NCBI RefSeq assembly: GCF_009928685.1
Contig: NZ_WWEO01000044.1
Span: forward strand, 558,001 to 622,000
Direction of reading: 5' to 3'
DNA from: Mucilaginibacter agri
GTDB lineage: Bacteria > Bacteroidota > Bacteroidia > Sphingobacteriales > Sphingobacteriaceae
DNA: 64,000 nt
Both the position numbers and the translations under genes were made by a program. The notes under the pieces are model-generated. The model ran no database searches. It worked only from the letters and a program-made list of their open reading frames with translations, and was not told the DNA's origin. Below, piece by piece: positions 22,895-31,206 of this stretch. Each line of letters starts with the position of its first letter. Within the stretch, counting starts at the first letter, position 1.

Positions 22895-24760
22895 TTACTC
22901 AATCACCCTAACCTTCAAAAAGCTCGGATGCTCCTTACTGGTGTACACCTTATGCGTAGCTTTCTGGAAATCTTTATCTGTAGCCTTCATAATATCTACA
23001 AACTTCTGCGGGTTACGGTCAATAAGCGGGAACCAGGTGCTTTGAACCTGCACCATAATGCGGTGACCTTTTTTAAAGGTATGCAGCACATCTTGCAGTT
23101 CGAAATTTACCGGGGTAACCTGTCCGGGTACAAATGGCTCGGGGTGCTCGGTACGGTTGCGGTATTTACCGCGCATACTTTCGCTGCGTACCATTTGCTG
23201 GTAGCCAGATAGGTATACATCTTTACCCGTCCATTTATTGTTCTTGGTAGAATCAGGATAAACGTCAATTACCTTAACCACCCAGTCGGCATCCGTACCT
23301 GTCGTGGCTACTTTAAGGTTAGCCCAGATGTTACCTGCAATGGTAACGTCGTGGTCAAGACTATCAGTTTGCCAGGTTAATACATCGGGACGACGGGCTG
23401 CAAAGCGCTGATCGCCTGTCATGTACTCGCGTTTCATGTCCATATCAATACCATTAATAAACGGTACGGGATGAAACGGATCTGATATATATTCTTCGTA
23501 AGTACTTTTAGCCGCTGTCGGAGCCGTGAACGACAATTTACCGTTAGGCAAAAAGTACAAATTTTTGTCTGCAGCCTCTTTTGGCGGCCATGTTTTGTAG
23601 GTTTTCCATTGGTTAACGCCCGTTTCGAAGGTATTTACTGGCGCAATATTCAGGTCTGTTCCTTTTAAGTAATGACTGAAGAAAGCGAACTCAATTTTTT
23701 CCCTGTAATACGGGCCAGTCGGGCCGCCGAAATCTACATCGCCTAAATGGTCACCCGCACCACGTGCCCAGCCGCCATGAACCCAGGGGCCCATTGCGAA
23801 GTAAACCGGGGTAGTTGGATTCTTTTTAACGAGTGTTTTATAGGTGTTGATAGCACCATACAAATCTTCGGCATCGTACCAGCCGCCTGTTACCAGAACA
23901 GCAGTTTTAATATCGTGCAAGTGCGGCAACACGTTGCGGGCTTTCCAATGCTGATCGTAGTTCGGGTGGTTTAGCATTTCGCTCCACAGGCGGATGGTAT
24001 CTTTATAATATTTATCGTTGGTGTTGCGGGTTGGGCCCATGCGCATAAAAAACTCATAACCATCTTCGGTACCGGCATCAAAGCCTTTGGCACGGCGTTG
24101 CGTAGGCTTATCATCCTGGCGGTTGGTAAAACCCGGATAGAAACCAAAGTTGGCCACCAAAAAAAATGCGCCGTTGTGCCAGCCGTCGTCGCGCCATAAA
24201 TCGGCAATCGGTGCTTGCGGCGAAGCTGCTACCAACGCCGGGTGACGGCTTAATAATGCCGTTGTAGTATAAAAGCCGGGATACGAAATTCCCCATACCC
24301 CTACTTTACCATTATTGTTGGCAACGTTTTTCAACAGCCAGTCTATAGTATCATAGGTATCGGTGCCTTCATCAACGTCTTTGTTAGTTTTGTGTTCTTC
24401 CAACTCAGGGGTCATTTCCTCGTAAATGCCTTCGCTCATCCAGCGACCACGTACATCCTGATAAACAAAGATGTAGCCATCGTGCACAAACTGCGATGAT
24501 GGGCCGAGACTGCCTTTGTACTTATCTGTACCGTAAGGTGCTACGCTGTAGCAGGTACGGTCCATCATAATAGGATATTTCTTCGACTGGTCTTTAGGTA
24601 CGTACACCGAAGTGAACAGCTTTTTGCCGTCGCGCATGGGTATCTGGTACTCATACTTGGTGTAATTGTCTTTAATGTAAGCAGCATCAGAAGCCGGCGG
24701 TTGCTGTGCAAAAGCACCGAAACCTGTAAGCAGGATAAACAGGGAAAAAATTAAACGCAT
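22895..24760 (-). CDS. CocE/NonD family alpha/beta hydrolase, secreted
   Basis: A 621-residue protein with signal peptide (about 1-19, cleavage after FAQ/AFA). The alpha/beta-hydrolase domain has nucleophile Ser159 in GVWGISYPGF, preceded by YQDVRGRWMSEG, a hallmark of the peptidase S15/cocaine esterase family. The C-terminal jelly-roll domain has QDVLHTFKKGHRIMVQVQSTWFPL. Family members cleave esters, beta-lactam side chains (glutaryl acylase) or X-Pro dipeptides. The exact substrate cannot be assigned. It is monocistronic and periplasmic or extracellular. Confidence 0.88.
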   Translation of the reverse strand: MRLIFSLFILLTGFGAFAQQPPASDAAYIKDNYTKYEYQIPMRDGKKLFTSVYVPKDQSKKYPIMMDRTCYSVAPYGTDKYKGSLGPSSQFVHDGYIFVYQDVRGRWMSEGIYEEMTPELEEHKTNKDVDEGTDTYDTIDWLLKNVANNNGKVGVWGISYPGFYTTTALLSRHPALVAASPQAPIADLWRDDGWHNGAFFLVANFGFYPGFTNRQDDKPTQRRAKGFDAGTEDGYEFFMRMGPTRNTNDKYYKDTIRLWSEMLNHPNYDQHWKARNVLPHLHDIKTAVLVTGGWYDAEDLYGAINTYKTLVKKNPTTPVYFAMGPWVHGGWARGAGDHLGDVDFGGPTGPYYREKIEFAFFSHYLKGTDLNIAPVNTFETGVNQWKTYKTWPPKEAADKNLYFLPNGKLSFTAPTAAKSTYEEYISDPFHPVPFINGIDMDMKREYMTGDQRFAARRPDVLTWQTDSLDHDVTIAGNIWANLKVATTGTDADWVVKVIDVYPDSTKNNKWTGKDVYLSGYQQMVRSESMRGKYRNRTEHPEPFVPGQVTPVNFELQDVLHTFKKGHRIMVQVQSTWFPLIDRNPQKFVDIMKATDKDFQKATHKVYTSKEHPSFLKVRVIE

Positions 24761-24809
24761 GGGTATAGTATTGAGGTACTAAAGTAGTAAAAAAGAGGGA
24801 AGTTGTAGT

Positions 24810-24854
24810 GGCGATGCAATCGCCGGGAAGTTTTAAGCACGCGATGCAATCGCG
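24810..24854. repeat. Two copies of GCGATGCAATCGC near-palindrome
   Basis: GGCGATGCAATCGCC (24810-24824) and CGCGATGCAATCGCG (24840-24854) are near-identical near-palindromes 30 bp apart in the spacer before the M50-TPR gene. They probably belong to another dispersed intergenic repeat family. Confidence 0.6.
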
Positions 24855-24914
24855 CGCAAGGTGGTAGGGGTTTCCCTTATTCTATTACTTGACTTTTTTT
24901 TATATGTTAGCGTC

Positions 24915-26111
24915 ATGACCGACATCGCAGTTCCTATTATAGCAATTTTAGCAGTGTATATCGCGCTATTTATTACAAGTCCCCTTATAGCTTTATTACA
25001 TGAACTCGGGCACGCGTTCGCCTATTTGATATTGACTAAACCCAACCACATAGATGTATTTGTAGGTTCGTATGGAAATGAGAAAAACTCCTATAGTTTT
25101 AAATTAGGGAGGCTGTCGCTGCACTTTAAATATTCGTTCCCATTTATATGGGGAGTGGGCTTATGTAAAAGCGATACAATAGAATCAACCCCCTGGAAAT
25201 ATATTATTATTCTGTTAGCTGGGCCTATTTTCACCTTAGTTATGGCTATTGTTTTTGGCTTGCTCGCTTTTCATTTCGATGCAAATGGCCAGTTACGAAT
25301 GTTTTGCGTTGCATTAATCCTATTTTCGTTTATTAGTTTGCTTACCAATTTAGCCCCCAGAACCTTAAACCGCTCTACAGCCAATTATCTGGAATCGGAT
25401 GGAAGACAAATTGCATTTACTTTAAAATACTGGAAAGTATATCCGCAATACCTTTCGATATTGGACAGTATACAAAAAGAGCGATTTGAAGTTGCCTTAT
25501 TCAAAATAGATAACTTATTAAAGAACAATAAACCGCACGAACGCCTGCTGCGCTATCAGATAGCATGTAACATCGCTTTAAAAAGATATGAAACCGTTAT
25601 CGAACTTACCCAGCAACTTAACAGATTTGTTTACCTTACCAAGGTAGACTATATGAATCGTGGTTGCGCTTACTCTTTGTTAGACAAGCACGAACTCGCT
25701 ATTAAAGATTATTATATCGTAATTAAAGCAGACGCGACTAACCCAATCGTATTCAACAATTTAGGTTACGGGCTTATTGAAACAGGTGACTATAAAAAAG
25801 CTGAAAAAGTACTTAAGAAATCCATCAGTTTAAACAGAGATTTATCTTACGCTAATAGTAATTTAGGATATCTGAAAATCTTAACCGGAAATTTTGAACA
25901 AGCTAAAATAGTGCTTGATAAAGCGCAGGAACTAGATCCCGCAGAGCCTCATAATTATAAATACTTAGGTATTTACCACTTAAGAACAATGAATTTAGAA
26001 GAAGCTCAGACTAACTTTCATAAGTGCCTCGAATTAGATAGTTCAATTGATCTTAAAAAATATTTAGACGAAATTGAATTACTGAATAAGAGGGACAAAG
26101 TAGCGTTGTAG
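24915..26111 (+). CDS. M50-like zinc metalloprotease fused to TPR repeats
   Basis: 398 residues from ATG 24915; a GTG 54 bases upstream is possible but lies next to repeat DNA. The N-terminal half is a polytopic membrane domain with HELGH at 29-33, the zinc motif of site-2-protease/M50 families, and GPIFTLVMAIVFG further on. The usual second-metal-ligand motif NxxPxxxxDG is not obvious (NLAPRTLNRSTANYLESDG may be its counterpart). The C-terminal half has about five TPR units with A/G-Y-x-x-P patterns. It may be an intramembrane protease with a partner-binding scaffold, or a degenerate M50. I do not recognise a named family. Confidence 0.7.
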   Translation: MTDIAVPIIAILAVYIALFITSPLIALLHELGHAFAYLILTKPNHIDVFVGSYGNEKNSYSFKLGRLSLHFKYSFPFIWGVGLCKSDTIESTPWKYIIILLAGPIFTLVMAIVFGLLAFHFDANGQLRMFCVALILFSFISLLTNLAPRTLNRSTANYLESDGRQIAFTLKYWKVYPQYLSILDSIQKERFEVALFKIDNLLKNNKPHERLLRYQIACNIALKRYETVIELTQQLNRFVYLTKVDYMNRGCAYSLLDKHELAIKDYYIVIKADATNPIVFNNLGYGLIETGDYKKAEKVLKKSISLNRDLSYANSNLGYLKILTGNFEQAKIVLDKAQELDPAEPHNYKYLGIYHLRTMNLEEAQTNFHKCLELDSSIDLKKYLDEIELLNKRDKVAL

Positions 26112-26149
26112 TGGCGAGAAACTTTCTGTCCTCCTGCTAATAGGCATTT

Positions 26150-26175
26150 GGGTTCCCAAACAAGTTCGGGATGAT
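26150..26175. repeat. Half copy of the GTTCGGGATGAC repeat
   Basis: Only the right-hand arm (GTTCCCAAACAAGTTCGGGA) is present, followed by a diverged end. It lies between the M50-TPR gene and the convergent small hypothetical gene. Confidence 0.6.
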
Positions 26176-26191
26176 GGGAAAGGGAAACAAA

Positions 26192-26476
26192 TCATTGCCC
26201 CAAAATTCTTCTCAATTTTTCAAAAGCCTTGTCTTTTTCTGTCGTTTCGCCGGGTGATAGCAAAACATTAATTAAGTCATTAAAATTATTACAATTAATA
26301 AAATGAATATTTAACCAGCCTGAGCTCCAAAAATCTACATAACCGCTCGTATCTTCCCTCTCAAATTCCAGCCTGTCAAGATCACCAAAATCCCCATTTT
26401 TAAAATTCTTGCATTCTACTCTGTAATCTGATATCAACGCAGAAAATTCTTTTTTAAACCAGTGTAAGTCTTTCAT
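26192..26476 (-). CDS. Small hypothetical protein
   Basis: A 94-residue acidic, aromatic-rich soluble protein (WFKKEFSALI...GYVDFWSSGWLNIHF). No signal peptide, no membrane segment, no motif I can name. A/T-rich codon use resembles the unknown gene at 41390 more than the housekeeping genes. It is flanked by half a dispersed repeat and by the pgk terminator, so it may be a recent or transient gene. Confidence 0.5.
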   Translation of the reverse strand: MKDLHWFKKEFSALISDYRVECKNFKNGDFGDLDRLEFEREDTSGYVDFWSSGWLNIHFINCNNFNDLINVLLSPGETTEKDKAFEKLRRILGQ

Positions 26477-26494
26477 ATCAGCAAGTAATTTAAC

Positions 26495-26525
26495 AAAAAA
26501 AGGCTTCGGTTTCCCGAAGCCTTTT
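26495..26525 (-). terminator. pgk terminator
   Basis: The stem AAGGCTTCGG / CCGAAGCCTT with A and T runs lies about 25 bases after the pgk stop codon. Confidence 0.85.
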
Positions 26526-26548
26526 CCGCGTATTAAGAAAAATTAAAA

Positions 26549-27739
26549 TTATTCGTTGATAGCTTTTACACCTGGCAATTCTTTGCCCTCCATGTACTCT
26601 AACAATGCGCCACCACCTGTTGAAACATAGCTCACATCGTTAGTCAGGCCAAATTTAGCAACTGCTGCTGCCGAATCGCCGCCACCGATTAGTGAGAAAG
26701 CACCATTTTGAGTTGCACGTACTACTGCTTCTGCAACTGCTTTGGTTCCTTTATCAAATGACTCCATTTCGAACACTCCCATTGGGCCGTTCCATAACAG
26801 GGTTTTAGATTCTTCGATCACTTTGCTGAAAGCTTTAACAGTTTCAGGACCGATATCTAAACCTTCCCAATCATCAGGGATATCTTTGTTTGACGATACG
26901 CTTTTATTGGCATCGTTAGAGAAATCATCAGCAATGATGGAGTCGGTTGGCAAAATAATGTTAACACCTTTTGCTTTAGCTTTCTCTAACAGGCTTAAAG
27001 CTAACTCTTGTTTATCAGCCTCTAATAATGATTTACCAATTTTACCGCCTTGTGCTTTGGCAAAAGTGTAAGCCATACCGCCACCGATAATCAGGTTATC
27101 AACCTTCTCCAATAATTTTTCAATCAGGAGAATTTTGTCTGATACTTTAGCACCACCCATAATAGCAGTGAAAGGTTTTTCAGCACCGTTAAGAATCTTT
27201 TCAGCGTTTGCTAATTCGGCACCCATCAAATAACCAAAGTACTTAGCGTTAGGGAAAAATTGTGCAATAACCGCTGTAGAAGCGTGCGCACGGTGAGCGG
27301 TACCAAAGGCATCATTCACGTATACATCACCTAATTTCGAAAGCTTTTCTGCAAAGTCTTTATCGCCTTTTTCTTCTTCTTTGTAGAAACGAAGGTTTTC
27401 CAGCAATAAAACTTCACCTGCTTTCAGGTCTTTTGCTTTTTCTACAGCTTGTTCGCCAATGCAGTCATCAGCAAACTCCACTTGCTGACCCAATAGGTCT
27501 GACAAATGTTTAACTACATGTTTTAATGAATATTTTTCAGTCGGACCATCTTTCGGGCGACCCAAATGCGACATCAGGATCACAGCGCCACCTTCTTTCA
27601 AAATCTTTTGAATGGTTGGCAAAGCCGCCGTCATGCGGTTATCATCGGTAATGTTATAGTCACCATCAAGCGGGACGTTGAAGTCTACCCGGATAAGGGC
27701 TTTTTTACCTGCGAAGTTAACTTGGTCTATTGTTTTCAT
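26549..27739 (-). CDS. pgk: Phosphoglycerate kinase
   Basis: 396 residues, normal length. RVDFNVPLDG near 17-26 and the substrate-binding MSHLGRPKDGP near 57-67 open the N-terminal domain. LLLENLRFYKEEE and the C-terminal nucleotide motif FSLIGGGDSAAAVAKFG are present, with the hinge segments between. It makes ATP from 1,3-bisphosphoglycerate in glycolysis. gap lies two genes away on the same strand with a GNAT gene between, so the two glycolytic genes may be loosely co-expressed. Confidence 0.97.
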   Translation of the reverse strand: MKTIDQVNFAGKKALIRVDFNVPLDGDYNITDDNRMTAALPTIQKILKEGGAVILMSHLGRPKDGPTEKYSLKHVVKHLSDLLGQQVEFADDCIGEQAVEKAKDLKAGEVLLLENLRFYKEEEKGDKDFAEKLSKLGDVYVNDAFGTAHRAHASTAVIAQFFPNAKYFGYLMGAELANAEKILNGAEKPFTAIMGGAKVSDKILLIEKLLEKVDNLIIGGGMAYTFAKAQGGKIGKSLLEADKQELALSLLEKAKAKGVNIILPTDSIIADDFSNDANKSVSSNKDIPDDWEGLDIGPETVKAFSKVIEESKTLLWNGPMGVFEMESFDKGTKAVAEAVVRATQNGAFSLIGGGDSAAAVAKFGLTNDVSYVSTGGGALLEYMEGKELPGVKAINE

Positions 27740-27875
27740 GTTGAATATTGTCGATACGTAAACGTTTCCAAATCTGGTAAATTAATTCTGAAAACCGAAC
27801 CCTTAATTAAAAAAGGTGTATAAAAGACACAATAAATTATTGTTAAGGAGCGTATCAGCAATCTGGGATCTTGCG

Positions 27876-27985
27876 ATTCCTTCCCTGAGGAAGGTTCAGG
27901 AAGGGGGTTATTAAACAGTGCGGGCAAACTTACCCCGCCCTGCCAATTCACAGTCAGCCCGCCCCTCCCCAAGGAGGGAATCGGT
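27876..27985. repeat. Inverted G/C-run element between GNAT gene and pgk
   Basis: The outer ends GATTCCTTCCCTGAGGAAGG (left) and CCCCAAGGAGGGAATC (right, reversed) face outward, with G- and C-runs toward the centre. This is the same word set as the other G/C-run elements but with inner and outer parts swapped. The rest of 27740-27875 should hold the pgk promoter and leader; nothing else was seen. Confidence 0.55.
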
Positions 27986-28002
27986 TAACGGTATATATCT
28001 TC

Positions 28003-28437
28003 TTACTGTATTTTAAGATACATCGCATAATGCGGGCCGATGCCGGGGATATCAAATTCTTCCGAAACAATCTCGAAACCCAGGCTGGCATAAAACTTTA
28101 CGGCAACCTTGCGCGCATTACACCACACGTAATTAACTTTTTGCCCGCGCATATATACTATAGCAAAATTTACCAGTTGATTACCTATGCCCCTGCCCTG
28201 GTAGTTAGCCGCTGTAGCCATACCGCGAAGCTGATAACCTGTACCTTTAAACTCGCCATACCCTTGCAGATGAAATGAGGCGATACAAACCAATTGATCG
28301 CCATCGTAATAGCCGAGGTGAAAAGCCATGTCTCCATCATCGCCTTTAAAGCGGCATTCATCTAAAGTTAACCGACCCTCGCGCAGTATCTCGTTACGAA
28401 GCGGAAGCACATCATCAGCAGAAATAAATTTTATCAT
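28003..28437 (-). CDS. GNAT family N-acetyltransferase
   Basis: A 144-residue single GNAT domain. YQLRGMATAANYQGRGIGNQLVNFAI contains the acetyl-CoA pyrophosphate loop Q-x-x-G-x-G/A (QGRGIG). The later VWCNARKVAVKFYASLGFEIVSEEF is the typical strand-helix end with YASLGF. The substrate is unknown; similar proteins act on small molecules or protein N-termini. It lies between gap and pgk, 5 bp downstream of a half G/C-run element. Confidence 0.85.
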   Translation of the reverse strand: MIKFISADDVLPLRNEILREGRLTLDECRFKGDDGDMAFHLGYYDGDQLVCIASFHLQGYGEFKGTGYQLRGMATAANYQGRGIGNQLVNFAIVYMRGQKVNYVWCNARKVAVKFYASLGFEIVSEEFDIPGIGPHYAMYLKIQ

Positions 28438-28440
28438 AAA

Positions 28441-28474
28441 AGCCTCACCCCGGCCCTCTCCAGGGGAGAGGGAG
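28441..28474. repeat. Half G/C-run element upstream of GNAT gene
   Basis: One arm (CCCTCTCC-AGGGGAGAGGG preceded by CCTCACCCC) starts within 5 bases of the GNAT start codon. It is followed immediately by a heptamer-repeat arm rather than by its own partner, so the junction is a composite of two families. Confidence 0.65.
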
Positions 28475-28483
28475 TTTTTAATA

Positions 28484-29509
28484 TTATTTGTCTCGATTCT
28501 TAATTCTCGATTCCCGATTCTCTTTCTTTATTCTCATCACCAAATCAGCCAGCCTGCTCGAATAACCCATTTCGTTATCGTACCAGCCAACAACTTTGGT
28601 TAGGCCACCCACAACCGAGGTTAACAGCGCGTCGAAGATACAACTATGCGGATTATCTAAAATATCTGTCGAAACAATCGGGTCTTCCGTATACTCCAAA
28701 ATATCTTTCATGGGGCCATCGGCTGCAGCTTTAAAGACAGCGTTGATTTCGGCTACAGTGGCTGGCTTGTTTAACTCGCAGGTAAAATCGGTAAGCGAGC
28801 CGTTAAGCACTGGTACGCGGATACCCGCACCGCCCAGCATGCCATCTAAATGCGGAAATATAGAAGTTATTGCCTTTGCGGCCCCCGTTGTTGTTGGAAT
28901 AATAGAACCCGACGCAGCCCGTGCCCGGCGCAGATCTTTATGTGGAGCATCGTGCAGGTTTTGGTCGCCGGTCATGGAGTGCACGGTGGTAATATAGCCT
29001 TCTTTTACCCCCCAGTTATCATCCAGCACTTTTACCATGGCAGCCACATTGTTTGTAGTGCATGAGGCATTAGAGAGAATTGGCGTACTAAGATCAATCT
29101 CACCGTCATTTACGCCTAGTACCACGGTAGGCACGCCCTTATCTGCCGGGGCAGAAAGAATTACTTGTTTAGCACCTGCGTCTAAATGCATTTGCCCGCC
29201 GACATGAGTAGCAAATTTACCGGTTGATTCGATCACCAGATCGATATCCAGTTCTTCCCAGGGAAGTTGTGTTGGGTCCTTTTCGGCCAATACAATAATT
29301 TGCTGACCGTTTACATACAGGTTACTAAGATCAGAGCTTACTGTACCCTTAAACCCACGATGAACAGAATCATATTTAAATAAATGCGCGAGCGTAGCAG
29401 TATCGGTTATATCATTAATAGCCACAACCGTTACACCCGGCTGGTTTATTATATTACGTAGAAATATGCGACCTATACGGCCAAACCCATTTATTGCAAT
29501 CCTCATCAC
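28484..29509 (-). CDS. gap: Glyceraldehyde-3-phosphate dehydrogenase with repeat-encoded tail
   Basis: 341 residues. The NAD Rossmann start is INGFGRIGRIFLRN (6-19), the catalytic cysteine is Cys150 in SNASCTTNN, and WYDNEMGYSSRLADLV near the end is the canonical C-terminal region. It oxidises glyceraldehyde-3-phosphate in glycolysis. GAPDH normally ends shortly after the LADLV helix. Here a basic tail (ENRESRIKNRDK) is encoded by four tandem heptamers of the NNRATTC repeat family, read antisense. The tail follows the catalytic domain and should be tolerated. Confidence 0.96.
   Translation of the reverse strand: MMRIAINGFGRIGRIFLRNIINQPGVTVVAINDITDTATLAHLFKYDSVHRGFKGTVSSDLSNLYVNGQQIIVLAEKDPTQLPWEELDIDLVIESTGKFATHVGGQMHLDAGAKQVILSAPADKGVPTVVLGVNDGEIDLSTPILSNASCTTNNVAAMVKVLDDNWGVKEGYITTVHSMTGDQNLHDAPHKDLRRARAASGSIIPTTTGAAKAITSIFPHLDGMLGGAGIRVPVLNGSLTDFTCELNKPATVAEINAVFKAAADGPMKDILEYTEDPIVSTDILDNPHSCIFDALLTSVVGGLTKVVGWYDNEMGYSSRLADLVMRIKKENRESRIKNRDK
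28493..28520. repeat. Heptamer-repeat arm inside the 3' end of gap
   Basis: Four consecutive 7-mers: TCGATTC, TTAATTC, TCGATTC, CCGATTC. The same vocabulary occurs at 11489-11516 and 61475-61501. It lies within the coding region, providing the last dozen codons of gap. Confidence 0.8.
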
Positions 29510-29634
29510 CCTGTGTTTTTAGAGGATGCAAAATTAGTTAAAAAGTGTGTAGTAAAAGGTGGCTGCTTGTCATGCAAAACTTACATTAAATAATTATATT
29601 AAATTCGCTCAATCTATTTACTAAAACAGTTTTA

Positions 29635-31206
29635 ATGTCGCTAGCACAACAACAGCTTCCTAAAATTATTCTTGTACTACTTGTTATCCTAACCATTATT
29701 ACGGGTATTGCCATTTACCATCACCCAATGGCTATCTTCCCCGATCCAAGCTGGGGTTTCCAGGTTATGCGATCTATGCAACATGGTGGCGGCTTTAATA
29801 TGCTGGTAACGCCAGACCAGGGTAACATCAGTCAAAATTATGGCGAGTTTTTAAGCTGGTGGTCGCCGGGGCAATACCTGGTACCTTACTTTTTTATTAC
29901 TGTATTCCACGTAAATGTTGGCCAGGCTTGCGCGCTTACTGTTTTATTTTGCGAAATAATAGGACTATTTGGCTTTTATCAATTCTTTAAAAAAGCAGGA
30001 TTTTCTGCTAATATTTCGGCTATCAGCGTGGCATTTATAGCCTGCCAAATGTTTTACCTAATGCCTTATGTATTTTACAACGGAGGTGAAGTTTTACTCT
30101 TTGCCTTTGGCGGATGGTTTCTTTATGGCTGTTTAAGCTTTACCCGGATAAGCTGGCAAATGATACTTTTTGTATTACTGGCTGAGCTGATTGGCTTTAT
30201 CTGCAAGTCATCGTTTATGTGGATGTATGCTTCCGGATTGTGTGTACTATGGATCAGACTTTCGCGCACGCATAAACTATTGGGCAAATGGCTTATTAAC
30301 GGAATATGGATAGGCATCCCGGCCGTAATATCGTTCGCGATCATCTACCTTGGATACCTATCTAAAGGTCAAAACCCAACTTCCGGGGGCAATGGCTTAA
30401 AGTTTATTTGGCCAACTTTGGGGTTCCCGCTGGCATCACCGCTACTCTCGGGTTTCTCTGTTGATGATTTAACACACGGACTACTATTTCACCCAGATGG
30501 CCCGATGTTTAGCCACGGCATAAGCGTGCTGATTATTGTTGTGTTGGCAATAGCCACCGTTTTTATTGTATGCCGCATACTAAAAACGGTGCCCTACCCC
30601 GAATATCGTTTAGTGCTTAGTGTTATATATATTGTTAGCGTGATATTTTTCGGCATGGCGTTTCTACGTCAACTGGCTATATCATACGAGGGCAGGCACT
30701 TCCGTTTGGTAGGGTTAGTATTTATACCGGGCGCAATCTATCTCGTCAGTCGCCTGCAGGTAGGTTACAAAGCCCTATTTGCGCTGGTGTGGGTGGGCAT
30801 AACTTATGCCAGTGTGCAGTATCTGGTTAGCGGGTACCGGATCAATAATAATGAGAGCGCTCACGGCACGTCGGGCATCACGCAGCAATTTTTAGATCAG
30901 GCTGCTATAGATGAAGTAGTGGAGCTGGATAACAGTAATAAAAACGCGGTATTTGTTTTTCTCAGTGCCGATTTACGCCTTGAAGTGCAAAATAACCGCG
31001 TTGTAACATTAGACCCTATTGCGCAGGATATGAAGATTAACTACGCAGATTATCAGCATTGCGGGCATTCTGGTCCTTTGTATATCTTCCTGCCATCTAG
31101 CTATAAAGGTGCTAAAGCCGCTATGATCATGAAATCATTCGAAGACTATAAAGGCTTTAAGCTAACCCAGCTTAGCGAAGATTACGTATTGTATTCAGCT
31201 AATTAA
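29635..31206 (+). CDS. Polytopic membrane protein, GT-C glycosyltransferase-like
   Basis: A 523-residue protein with roughly ten transmembrane helices. An extracytoplasmic loop after the first helix (DPSWGFQVMRSMQHGGGFNM, about 37-56) includes Asp37, placed as the catalytic Asp of GT-C enzymes would be. A C-terminal soluble domain (about 400-523) follows. This topology suggests a lipid-linked sugar transferase of the PMT/ArnT type, but the motif is not diagnostic. It stands alone, convergent with obg and overlapping it by 4 bp at the stops. Confidence 0.6.
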   Translation: MSLAQQQLPKIILVLLVILTIITGIAIYHHPMAIFPDPSWGFQVMRSMQHGGGFNMLVTPDQGNISQNYGEFLSWWSPGQYLVPYFFITVFHVNVGQACALTVLFCEIIGLFGFYQFFKKAGFSANISAISVAFIACQMFYLMPYVFYNGGEVLLFAFGGWFLYGCLSFTRISWQMILFVLLAELIGFICKSSFMWMYASGLCVLWIRLSRTHKLLGKWLINGIWIGIPAVISFAIIYLGYLSKGQNPTSGGNGLKFIWPTLGFPLASPLLSGFSVDDLTHGLLFHPDGPMFSHGISVLIIVVLAIATVFIVCRILKTVPYPEYRLVLSVIYIVSVIFFGMAFLRQLAISYEGRHFRLVGLVFIPGAIYLVSRLQVGYKALFALVWVGITYASVQYLVSGYRINNNESAHGTSGITQQFLDQAAIDEVVELDNSNKNAVFVFLSADLRLEVQNNRVVTLDPIAQDMKINYADYQHCGHSGPLYIFLPSSYKGAKAAMIMKSFEDYKGFKLTQLSEDYVLYSAN

